Shown piece after piece: positions 8,137 to 14,107 of a stretch of 21,100 bases of DNA. Origin of the DNA: Mycoplasma sp. CAG:472 (GTDB taxonomy: Bacteria; Bacillota_I; Bacilli_A; RF39; UBA660); contig FR899380.1 of NCBI GenBank assembly GCA_000437315.1, positions 1 to 21,100 of the forward strand. Direction: 5' to 3'. Under the pieces are notes generated by a model. It ran no database searches. It was not told where the DNA came from and saw only the letters and a program-made list of their open reading frames with translations. The position numbers were made by a program, and so were the translations under genes. Within the stretch, counting starts at the first letter, position 1; each line of letters starts with the position of its first letter.

Positions 8137-8625
8137 TTAACCTTTCCTCCTTATACCTAAGTATTTTAGATAACATTTTGGATGACCTAATATTTTAAAA
8201 GAACATTTTTTATCCATTAAACTTACAATCCAACTTTCCTTATACTTTGGTAATGTTATATTAAGTGGAAACATATGTCTTAAAATAATGTTTTCAACCT
8301 TTTTATTCATAAGGTCTGGAAAAGTTTTTCTTGAATTTTCTAAAGCCTCCCTTGCATGGACGAAACCATGCATTTTAAAAAATGATTTATGTTCTCTATT
8401 TAACTGCCAGTCTTTATAATAAAAATCGTGAAGTAATCCTCCGATAGCGGCTGATTTATAATCCAAATGATGTTTTTTTGCAAATTTATAAGCAAAATAC
8501 GCAACTGCCATTGAATGATCATATACTGATTCATTTTCATGATGATGAAACTTTTTTCTTTTTATAAACTCTTTATTATCAATAATTGGTTTAATAATTT
8601 CTAAAAACTCTTTATCATATTCCAT
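8137..8625 (-). CDS. HD-domain metal-dependent phosphohydrolase
   Basis: The 162-residue product has the HD superfamily residue order: YDHS with His37, LLHD with His66-Asp67, the HGFVHARE histidines at 86 and 90, a further His in LRHMFPL, and a distal Asp in SLMDK (about residue 138). HD proteins use a divalent metal to hydrolyse phosphate esters, often nucleotides. The exact substrate cannot be inferred. The length is short, close to single-domain HD proteins. An AAAGGA ribosome binding site precedes the ATG. It is the first gene of an operon with the two CmpB-like membrane proteins. Confidence 0.8.
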   Translation of the reverse strand: MEYDKEFLEIIKPIIDNKEFIKRKKFHHHENESVYDHSMAVAYFAYKFAKKHHLDYKSAAIGGLLHDFYYKDWQLNREHKSFFKMHGFVHAREALENSRKTFPDLMNKKVENIILRHMFPLNITLPKYKESWIVSLMDKKCSFKILGHPKCYLKYLGIRRKG

Positions 8626-8638
8626 AATATTTCCTTTT

Positions 8639-8665
8639 TAGTACAATAGTACTACATATATTATA
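8639..8665 (-). promoter_or_regulatory. Probable promoter -10 and palindrome upstream of the HD gene
   Basis: A TATAAT on the minus strand (8665-8660) lies before a perfect inverted repeat TAGTAC-AATA-GTACTA (8639-8654), which would cover the transcription start or be part of the 5' leader. The -35 box is poor. The palindrome could be an operator. Confidence 0.45.
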
Positions 8666-8696
8666 ATATATATTTTAATTAAAATAAAATAAAATC

Positions 8697-8719
8697 AAAA
8701 AAGAAGTATTAAACTTCTT
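8697..8719 (-). terminator. Terminator of the cysteine desulfurase/thioredoxin operon
   Basis: On the minus strand AAGAAGT pairs with ACTTCTT around a 5-nt loop and is followed by a T-run. It overlaps the last stop codon of the frameshifted membrane gene. Confidence 0.8.
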
Positions 8720-9906
8720 AAAAATTAAGCATTACCCATTCAGGTTTAAATATTAAAAGTATACCCATAAGTACAAGTAATATACCCGCTATTAAATTAA
8801 CATATTTATTATATTTAGTTGATATACCTTTAGTTTCAAATGCTTTTAAAGACAATATTAATATAATTAAATCATCAATTATATAAAAGAATATATATAT
8901 TAATAAATATAATACTTTATTTAAACCAATAATTTTATTTAATGTTAATATTTCTAAAAATATTGTTGGAAATCCAAGTGAACAAGCAAGTTCAACTAAA
9001 TTTACTGATACTGATAAAATAGTTGTTCCTAGTATCATTAATATTAAACTTTTATTTGCTAATATCTTATTTATTCTAGTTATAATACTTTTTCTTTTTT
9101 CTTTTTTCATAACATGACAACCAGTATCTTTTCTTGTTTTAATATATACATATAAATTATAAATTCCTAAAATAATAGCTAAAATAGCAATAATATTTCT
9201 TATATATATTACTGTAGAAAAATCTAGAATAAAAACCGATGCCTAACATTGAAAGAAAATATACTAATCCCGAAGATAATATAAAAGTAAAACCAACAAT
9301 TCTCATTTTCTTTTTATCTTTAATAGATATGCACATATTAATAAGTAATAAAAGTATCCACATAGCACATGGATTAAATCCATCAACAGCTCCCAAAATC
9401 ATTGCTACCAATGGAATGGAGACTTTTTTCTTATTAACATTTCCTAATATAGGAATTTTAACATCTTCATTATTTATATTTTCATTATTTACATTATCAT
9501 TAATTAATTCTTTTATTTTATTTTCAATTTGTACACTTACCGCTTCTGAAAATCCTACAAAATAAGTTTTTCCAATAACTGTATATGGTACACTCTTTGT
9601 TACATCATCATTTAAAGCCTTTTTTACCTCATTATAATATTTTCTATTTATTTTATTATTTTTTACTTCATACTCATAGACATTTAAATAATCATTATAT
9701 TTTTCTTTAATATCTTTAAGCCATATTTCTTCTTCGGCACAATGAGGACATCCATCCATTCTAAAAAAATATAAATTGATTTTTCCTTCCTCAATTTTAG
9801 AATTAGTTATTTTATAAGCAACATCTGTATATTCTTTACTAATTGCAAATATATTAAGGGGAATTAATGCTATTAATAATAATATGTATCTTAATATCTT
9901 TTTCAT
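8718..9906 (-). pseudogene. Thioredoxin-CcdA/DsbD-like membrane fusion, frameshifted
   Basis: One gene of about 395 codons is split by a frameshift near 9235-9245. The first part (from the ATG at 9906) has a signal peptide (1-21), a thioredoxin-like domain with CPHC (Cys53-Cys56) and the first CcdA/DsbD-type membrane motif GFNPCAMW (Cys180). After residue about 222 the frame runs into unrelated sequence and stops at 9157. A +1 shift restores an open hydrophobic frame through KTRKDTGCHV into the second part (ATG at 9110), which has VELACSLGFP, the second membrane cysteine, and ends at 8718. The intact family moves reducing equivalents across the membrane to external thiols. Both halves keep well-conserved residues, so the break is recent, a sequencing error, or less likely programmed. 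Confidence 0.8.
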
Positions 9907-10163
9907 AAAATTTTCTCCATAATATCTAAAATTTCTTTTTTGCTTTTTTCTCCAATTACTCTTTTTATTTCAATGTTATCCTTTTCAAATATAACAACTG
10001 GAACAATATCTCCAATATTATATTTTATAATATTTTCTTCATCTAAATCATAATCACAATTAATATACTCTATATTAGGATACATTAATTTTATTTCATT
10101 CCAAATACTTTTAGATATTAAACAACCTGGACACCACATTGCGTTAATAATTATTATCTTCAT
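9903..10163 (-). CDS. Small thioredoxin-like protein
   Basis: This 86-residue protein has a beta-strand, then WCPGC (Cys11 and Cys14), a helix and a later VPVV segment with the expected cis-proline (GDIVPVVIF), the minimal thioredoxin/glutaredoxin fold. It lacks a signal peptide, so it acts in the cytoplasm and may reduce the CcdA-like protein encoded next. It overlaps the desulfurase gene by 20 bases and has an AAAGGAG ribosome binding site. It ends ATGA, sharing bases with the next start, which indicates translational coupling and shows that UGA is a stop codon here. Confidence 0.85.
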   Translation of the reverse strand: MKIIIINAMWCPGCLISKSIWNEIKLMYPNIEYINCDYDLDEENIIKYNIGDIVPVVIFEKDNIEIKRVIGEKSKKEILDIMEKIL

Positions 10164-11262
10164 TAATAATCTCCTTTAAAATACGTATAAATTCATTAAT
10201 TTGCTTTTTAGTTGTTATATGTGTAATACTAACCCTAATTGAATTGCTTGCCCTTTCTTTGCTTTTAGTAAGCGCATAAACTGACTTTGAGGGACTTGTT
10301 CCAAGTGAACACGCTGATTGCATTGAAACATATACACCTTTTTCATAAAGTTTATTAACAATTATTTTGGCATTTTTAATACTAAAATTAATTGTATTAG
10401 GTATTGCATACTTAGGACTATTTATACTTATCCCATTTATCATTTTTAATTTTTTGATTAAATAACTATTTAGTTCTTTTACATAATTAATTTTTTTCTC
10501 TAAATCTTTAGTAGCAAGTTGTAATGCCATTGCTATGCAAACAGCATTTGCACTAACCGGTGTACCACTTCGATAAATTGTAGTCGATTTTCCCCCATGT
10601 ATTAAAGGAGTAATTTTTATATCATTAAAATTAATTAATACACCAGAGCCATTAATACCAAAAAATTTATGAGGTGCAAAAGTCAAAAAGTCAACATATT
10701 TATAATCAATATTAACCTTTCCTATTGCTTGTGTTGCATCAGTATGAAAATATGCTTTAGAATTTTCTTTAACGATTTTAGCAATTTCACTTATTGGTTG
10801 AATTGTTCCAAGTTCAGAATCAACTACAGCTATACTTACTAAAATTGTATCCTCTCTTAAAGATTTTTTTAATTGTTCTAAATCAATATTACCATTTTTA
10901 TCTAATGAAATAACTGTTATATCAAACCCTTTTGAGGAAAGATAATTGCATGGGGCTATAACTGATGAATGCTCAATTTCAGATATAATTATATGTTTAC
11001 CTTTATTTTGATATCTATCCGCTATTCCTTTTATAACTAAATTATTTGATTCACTAGAACCACTTGTATAAATAATATTTTCTTTTTTTGTATTAAAATA
11101 ATTTGCAATAATTTCACTAGAATTATCAATTTCTTTTTTTGCTTCAACACCCAATTTATGTAAACTATTTGGATTTCCAAAATATTTTAAAGTAATTTCG
11201 TTATATTTTTCTAAAACTCTTTTATCTACCGGAGTATTTGCTGCATAATCAAAATAAATCAT
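10144..11262 (-). CDS. Cysteine desulfurase (NifS/IscS-like, PLP-dependent)
   Basis: From the ATG at 11262 (AGAGGTG ribosome binding site; a GTG four codons earlier lacks one) the product has 372 residues, normal for the family. It removes sulfur from L-cysteine to give alanine and an enzyme-bound persulfide for Fe-S clusters or tRNA thiolation. Visible residues: YFDYAANTP at the N-terminus, EHSS with His98 over the cofactor, HTDATQ with Asp175, PHKFFG with the PLP-binding Lys199, and the catalytic Cys318 in QSACSLGTSPS. Its neighbours are two thioredoxin-type proteins, so cytoplasmic thiol/sulfur handling is the shared theme. No IscU/SufU scaffold or ThiI is in the window, so the sulfur acceptor is unknown. 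Confidence 0.92.
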   Translation of the reverse strand: MIYFDYAANTPVDKRVLEKYNEITLKYFGNPNSLHKLGVEAKKEIDNSSEIIANYFNTKKENIIYTSGSSESNNLVIKGIADRYQNKGKHIIISEIEHSSVIAPCNYLSSKGFDITVISLDKNGNIDLEQLKKSLREDTILVSIAVVDSELGTIQPISEIAKIVKENSKAYFHTDATQAIGKVNIDYKYVDFLTFAPHKFFGINGSGVLINFNDIKITPLIHGGKSTTIYRSGTPVSANAVCIAMALQLATKDLEKKINYVKELNSYLIKKLKMINGISINSPKYAIPNTINFSIKNAKIIVNKLYEKGVYVSMQSACSLGTSPSKSVYALTKSKERASNSIRVSITHITTKKQINEFIRILKEIINEDNNY

Positions 11263-11287
11263 ATTCTTTTTCACCTCTTATAAAAAA

Positions 11288-11316
11288 ATTATACTTTTAT
11301 CTATATTATTTTGCAA
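11288..11316 (-). promoter_or_regulatory. Promoter of the cysteine desulfurase operon
   Basis: On the minus strand TTGCAA (11316-11311), 17 bp, TATAAT (11293-11288), about 25 bp before the start codon. Confidence 0.7.
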
Positions 11317-11351
11317 TAAACTAGTAGTTGAGTTAACTATATTTTTAGTTG

Positions 11352-11374
11352 AAAAAAACTCTCTAAAAGAGAGT
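11352..11374 (-). terminator. tRNA-His terminator: Original terminator of tRNA-His, now separated from it
   Basis: On the minus strand a 7-bp stem (ACTCTCT/AGAGAGT) is followed by seven Ts. It sits 12 bases beyond the left attachment site. In the uninterrupted chromosome the tRNA-His 3' end would be directly in front of it. The prophage now puts about 6.3 kb between them. Confidence 0.75.
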
Positions 11375-11385
11375 AATATTATCTA

Positions 11386-11402
11386 TGGGGCGAAATAAGG
11401 GA
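11386..11402. repeat. attL: attL: left 17-bp attachment repeat
   Basis: TGGGGCGAAATAAGGGA matches 17713-17729 exactly; the flanks differ on both sides. Read on the minus strand it is the end of tRNA-His (3' half of the acceptor stem, CCA and part of the T arm). Confidence 0.9.
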
Positions 11403-11428
11403 TTTCAATTTGGTTAAGAAAGGAATAA

Positions 11429-11605
11429 TTGGAATATTTTGTCGTTTATGATAATCACGATAATATTGTAGCATATTGTGATAATTTAAAAGAGTTATCT
11501 GCATTTGTTAATAGACCTTTGCGTGAATTAAAATATCGTTTTAAAAATAGTTCTATTTTTCAAATTCAGATTCCTAAAGTATTTAACATTTATAAGTTTA
11601 TTTAA
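11429..11605 (+). CDS. Small phage protein, possible DNA-binding regulator
   Basis: A 58-residue frame starts at TTG with an AAAGGA site five bases upstream and ends just before the ribosome binding site of the next gene. It reads MEYFVVYDNHDNIVAY then DNLKELSAFVNRPLRELKYR. The second part resembles the helix-turn-helix-like pattern of small phage proteins in Firmicutes with a VxYD...NxKELSxFxN layout. As the first gene of the prophage beside attL it is a candidate regulator or excisionase; that role is inference. A promoter is not obvious; in the circular form the region upstream would be the integrase end. Confidence 0.7.
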   Translation: MEYFVVYDNHDNIVAYCDNLKELSAFVNRPLRELKYRFKNSSIFQIQIPKVFNIYKFI

Positions 11606-11614
11606 GGAGGAAAA

Positions 11615-11827
11615 ATGGAAAAAGATAGTAAAAATAGAATAGAAATGAAAAAACCAAAGTTTTATAAATTATTTATTAATAAGTATTCTATTCTTACAAA
11701 CGATTATGTTATTGAGGAATGTATTGTTTGTACAAATGATTTATATGGTGTTATCGGTTTAATATATTGTAAATCATTAGAACATATTAAAAGAATCGAT
11801 TACTATGAATTAAAAAAAGGAGAATAA
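11615..11827 (+). CDS. Phage hypothetical protein, 70 residues
   Basis: It has a strong AAGGAGG ribosome binding site. The product is a charged soluble protein with alternating short strands (YSILTNDYVIEECIVCTND) and no membrane segment. I do not recognise a family. It lies between two other small early genes with gaps of a few bases and is clearly part of their transcript. Confidence 0.65.
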   Translation: MEKDSKNRIEMKKPKFYKLFINKYSILTNDYVIEECIVCTNDLYGVIGLIYCKSLEHIKRIDYYELKKGE

Positions 11828-11828
11828 A

Positions 11829-12035
11829 ATGAAAGATTATATTAATGATTATCAAACTTTTACTAATATAGTTTGTATTATTGTCGGTATTGCTTTTTGG
11901 TTATTTATTATTTTTTGTTTACCTAAAATTATAGATAGTCAAAATGAAGAACATTGTGTAAAATTTCATAAAGAGTATGGTTATGTATTAGATGATTGCG
12001 AAAAATGGTCTGATAAATTGAAGGGAGTTAAATAA
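11829..12035 (+). CDS. Phage small membrane protein, 68 residues
   Basis: AAAAGGAG precedes the ATG, which follows the previous stop by one base. Residues 12-33 are a hydrophobic membrane span; the C-terminal half is charged and holds two cysteines (EHCVKF, DDCEKW). Topology would leave the tail on one face of the membrane. Function unknown. Its stop overlaps the next start (TAATG). Confidence 0.65.
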   Translation: MKDYINDYQTFTNIVCIIVGIAFWLFIIFCLPKIIDSQNEEHCVKFHKEYGYVLDDCEKWSDKLKGVK

Positions 12036-12238
12036 TGTTTAAAGTATATTCAAAAATTAATTATGCAAGTGATTTATCTGAAAGAGATTTAGAATATTTA
12101 AAATTTGCTTATGATTATTTAGTTGATTTGTATACTAAATTTCTTAAAGGTGAAATCTCTGCTAGTTCATATCAAAGTAGAATTCAATGCTTTTGCTTTA
12201 AAATTAATTCTATTTTGTCTAAATATATTCCTCTTTAG
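12035..12238 (+). CDS. Phage hypothetical protein, 67 residues, helical
   Basis: It starts at a TAATG overlap with the previous gene and has a GGGAG site upstream. The product looks mainly alpha-helical (SERDLEYLKFAYDYLVDLY) without a membrane segment. It is the last of the four early genes before the non-coding region. No family recognised. Confidence 0.6.
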   Translation: MFKVYSKINYASDLSERDLEYLKFAYDYLVDLYTKFLKGEISASSYQSRIQCFCFKINSILSKYIPL

Positions 12239-12557
12239 ATTTTCTTCTCTTTTCTTCTCTGATATTCTTCTTTGTTATTCTTCTTCGTTTAGAGTGTCAA
12301 TAGAACGTGGAATAAATGCTTTAGCTTTTATGCCGCGAAAGTCTATTGATACGGACTTCTTTAGAAGATACTGGTATAGATAACATTTTCATTTTTTTGA
12401 AAATGTTTACAAGTCCCAAGTAAAAAAAATATAAAAGTTTGGTCAACCTTTACAAAGGTTGCCGCCGGAGGCATTAGATAAAATTACAATAAATTTATCT
12501 AAATTGTCGTACCGGCTTTTTTTGTGTGTTTAAATTTATAATAGAAAGGAGAAAGAT
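12239..12557 (+). other. Phage intergenic region rich in hairpins
   Basis: About 320 bases without a supported gene. It starts with a C/T-only-like tract (about 12238-12287), then a 90-base stretch richer in G+C, then a 9-bp hairpin (AACATTTTC/GAAAATGTT, 12382-12407), an 8-bp hairpin (CAACCTTT/AAAGGTTG, 12444-12461) and a terminator-like structure (12464-12523). It ends with a TATAAT at 12537-12542 and the ribosome binding site of the next gene. By analogy with other filamentous phages this is where a packaging signal and complementary-strand origin could be; the sequence alone does not prove either. Confidence 0.6.
12464..12523 (+). terminator. Long compound hairpin terminator or attenuator
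   Basis: GCCGG (12464-12468) pairs with CCGGC (12512-12516), enclosing an inner 9-bp stem TTAGATAAA/TTTATCTAA (12474-12482, 12494-12502), and is followed by seven Ts. GGAGGC inside the structure can also pair with the GCC triplets before it, so an alternative fold exists. It separates the early genes from the coat operon. Confidence 0.65.
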
Positions 12558-12719
12558 ATGATTGTTAATGCTGAATTAGTCGAAAAGGTCTCAAAGGCTG
12601 GAAAGAAGTACATTTGTGTAGAACTCTATTTAACTGGTAGTGTTAAAAAGACTGTTTTCCTTACTGATGCCGAAGTAGAGTTAATTAAATTGTTTTATTC
12701 AAATAAGACAGATAAGTAA
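12558..12719 (+). CDS. Putative phage ssDNA-binding protein (53 residues)
   Basis: An AAAGGAG site precedes the ATG. The 53-residue product reads as alternating beta-strands with basic residues: MIVNAELVEKVSKAGKKY, then CVELYL, then KKTVFLTDAEVELIKLF. It lies directly before the major coat gene. In M13 the ssDNA-binding protein pV is likewise encoded close upstream of the coat genes. Small size, strand pattern and place support an ssDNA-binding role that would coat the displaced genome; there is no decisive motif. It could instead be a small regulator. Confidence 0.55.
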   Translation: MIVNAELVEKVSKAGKKYICVELYLTGSVKKTVFLTDAEVELIKLFYSNKTDK

Positions 12720-12756
12720 TTGATATAGATTATTTTATTTGTGAAAGGGGGTTATT

Positions 12757-12936
12757 ATGGTTTTAGAAGGAGTTTCTACTGGTCTTGAGGCACTTGGTAC
12801 TATTTTTACGCAAGTAATGACTTGGGTTGGTAATTTAGTTACTACTATTGCTTCGCAACCTCTTTTATTATTACCAGTCGGAATTTTCGTTGTCGGTGCT
12901 GTAATTGGTTTAGCAGGTCGACTTATTGGAAGATAG
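12757..12936 (+). CDS. Major coat protein (pVIII-like)
   Basis: A strong AAAGGGGG site precedes the ATG. The 59-residue product has an N-terminal amphipathic segment (VLEGVSTGLEALGTIFTQVM), then a long hydrophobic span ending in GAVIGLAGRLIGR, i.e. a positively charged end that would face the phage DNA. That is the plan of filamentous phage coat proteins. There is no cleavable signal peptide, as in several coat proteins of Gram-positive and mollicute filamentous phages. A strong terminator sits on its stop codon, a layout also known behind gene VIII of M13, which helps give more coat mRNA than downstream mRNA. Confidence 0.85.
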   Translation: MVLEGVSTGLEALGTIFTQVMTWVGNLVTTIASQPLLLLPVGIFVVGAVIGLAGRLIGR

Positions 12937-12958
12937 GTGTTGACCTATCTTCTTTTTT
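12929..12958 (+). terminator. Terminator on the major coat gene stop codon
   Basis: GAAGATAGGT (12929-12938) and ACCTATCTTC (12943-12952) form a 10-bp perfect stem with a GTTG loop, followed by six Ts. The coat stop codon TAG is in the 5' arm. Partial read-through would express the downstream assembly genes at a lower level. Confidence 0.88.
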
Positions 12959-12977
12959 ATTTAGAAAGGAGCATTTT

Positions 12978-13157
12978 ATGAAGTTGGTTTATTCTGATAT
13001 TTCTAAAGTTCAGAATTATTTAAATATTAATAAAGATAGACCTATTATTGATATCTATCTTGAAATTAGAAATAAGCCTAATAAAAAAAGGACTAAAGAA
13101 GAAATTATTGTTTATACTTATTTATGTTTAAATAAGAAGAAATTAGGTCTTAAATGA
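12978..13157 (+). CDS. Phage hypothetical protein, 59 residues
   Basis: AAAGGAG precedes the ATG. The product is basic and soluble (KVQNYLNINKDRPIIDIY, then NKPNKKRTKEEIIVY) and has no membrane segment. Its stop is TGA, overlapping the next start as ATGA, so the two are translationally coupled. Its basic character would suit DNA or coat contact, but no family is recognised. Confidence 0.6.
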   Translation: MKLVYSDISKVQNYLNINKDRPIIDIYLEIRNKPNKKRTKEEIIVYTYLCLNKKKLGLK

Positions 13158-13249
13158 TTTTTAATTTTGCATTTATTTGGTTAGTTTCTCTTTTTCCATT
13201 TTTGCTTATTGGTGTTATTATTGATTCATTTTTCGATAAAAGGGGGTAA
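13154..13249 (+). CDS. Tiny phage membrane protein (31 residues)
   Basis: The ATG overlaps the previous TGA. The product is almost entirely one hydrophobic helix (FAFIWLVSLFPFLLIGVII) with a charged end DSFFDKRG. Size and shape are like the minor virion-tip proteins pVII/pIX of filamentous phages; that equivalence is inference. Confidence 0.55.
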   Translation: MIFNFAFIWLVSLFPFLLIGVIIDSFFDKRG

Positions 13250-13254
13250 TTTGT

Positions 13255-13365
13255 TTGTTTGACTTTAATATATTTTTAGAATTTTATTTTACTAAATGGT
13301 TATTTATGGCAAGTGCTTTTTATGGTATTTGTCAGATATTTAAAAAACTTGTTTTAAGGAGGTAA
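13255..13365 (+). CDS. Tiny phage membrane protein (36 residues)
   Basis: A TTG start lies eight bases after AGGGGG. The product begins MFDFNIFLEFYFTKW, has a short hydrophobic centre and ends KKLVLRR. Its last codons contain the ribosome binding site of the next gene. It may be a second virion-tip protein. Start codon choice is uncertain. Confidence 0.45.
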   Translation: MFDFNIFLEFYFTKWLFMASAFYGICQIFKKLVLRR

Positions 13366-13368
13366 TTT

Positions 13369-13467
13369 ATGTTTTTTATTTTATTGTTGTTAATTTGTTG
13401 TTTAATTGTTTCTATTGTAGATTTGATTTTAATTTACAAATTCTTAATTGAGGTTAAAAATGATTAA
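13369..13467 (+). CDS. Tiny phage membrane protein (32 residues)
   Basis: A strong AAGGAGG site precedes the ATG. The product is one hydrophobic span (FFILLLLICCLIVSIV) with a short charged tail ending FLIEVKND. It overlaps the Zot gene start by eight bases, which ties their translation. Candidate minor coat protein. Confidence 0.55.
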   Translation: MFFILLLLICCLIVSIVDLILIYKFLIEVKND

Positions 13468-14107
13468 ATGTTATTTTGGTGTTCCTGGTTGTGGTAAATC
13501 TACTATTTTAGTTAAAGAGTATTTAAAAAATCGTAAGAAATATGATCACATTTATACTATTAATCTTCAAATTGAGGGTGTACCTATGATTTCTAAAGAA
13601 GATTTAGAAAAGTATAAGTTTACTAATTCTTTGATTTTATGGGATGAAATTACTATGGATGCAGATAATCGTGAATTTAAAACTTTTTCTAAAGAGTTAA
13701 GAGACCAATTTATTTTACATAGACATTTTGGTGTTGATATTATTTATGCTACTCAGAATTTTGAAAATGTTGATAAAAAGGTTCGTGATTTAACTGTTGA
13801 ACTCTGGTATATGTCTAAGAGTGTTATTCCTATTCTAAGTACTTTCACTACTTGTAAGAGAATTTATCGTAAGATTAACATTAATGAGCATACTTCAGAA
13901 CTTACTCTTGGTTATAGATTTTGTAATTTTCTTGAATCTATTTTTGTTTCTAATTTAAAAGTGGTATTTAGGCCATTATATTATTCTAAATTCGATACTC
14001 ATGATGAGTTATCATTGAAAGGAAGGTGTCCGTATGAACTCAAAGCGAAAAATATTTATCTTGGGTCTGATAAGTCTGTTATTAACTTTCTTAATCAAAA
14101 ATGTTAA
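13460..14107 (+). CDS. zot: Zot-like phage assembly ATPase (pI-like)
   Basis: Starting at the ATG at 13460 (GAGG six bases upstream; an in-frame TTG 12 bases earlier is weaker) the protein has 215 residues. It has a Walker A loop GVPGCGKST at residues 7-15, a Walker B strand LILWDE (Asp62, Glu63) and the family block HRHFGVDIIYATQNFENVDKKVRD at 87-110. Zot/pI proteins are ATPases that drive assembly and extrusion of filamentous virions through the membrane. Unlike pI and many Zot proteins this one shows no clear C-terminal membrane span, so it may rely on one of the small membrane proteins encoded around it as anchor (inference). Its 3' end overlaps the next gene by 74 bases. Confidence 0.88.
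   Translation: MIKCYFGVPGCGKSTILVKEYLKNRKKYDHIYTINLQIEGVPMISKEDLEKYKFTNSLILWDEITMDADNREFKTFSKELRDQFILHRHFGVDIIYATQNFENVDKKVRDLTVELWYMSKSVIPILSTFTTCKRIYRKININEHTSELTLGYRFCNFLESIFVSNLKVVFRPLYYSKFDTHDELSLKGRCPYELKAKNIYLGSDKSVINFLNQKC

Noticed and set aside
9239..9565. 108-codon plus-strand open frame
   Set aside because: Antisense to the thioredoxin-CcdA fusion, whose domains are clear; no ribosome binding site.
12123..12383. 86-codon open frame overlapping the 67-residue phage gene
   Set aside because: Its first half is the out-of-frame shadow of the gene ending at 12238, with no ribosome binding site. Only its last 30 codons are mentioned as a possible remnant.
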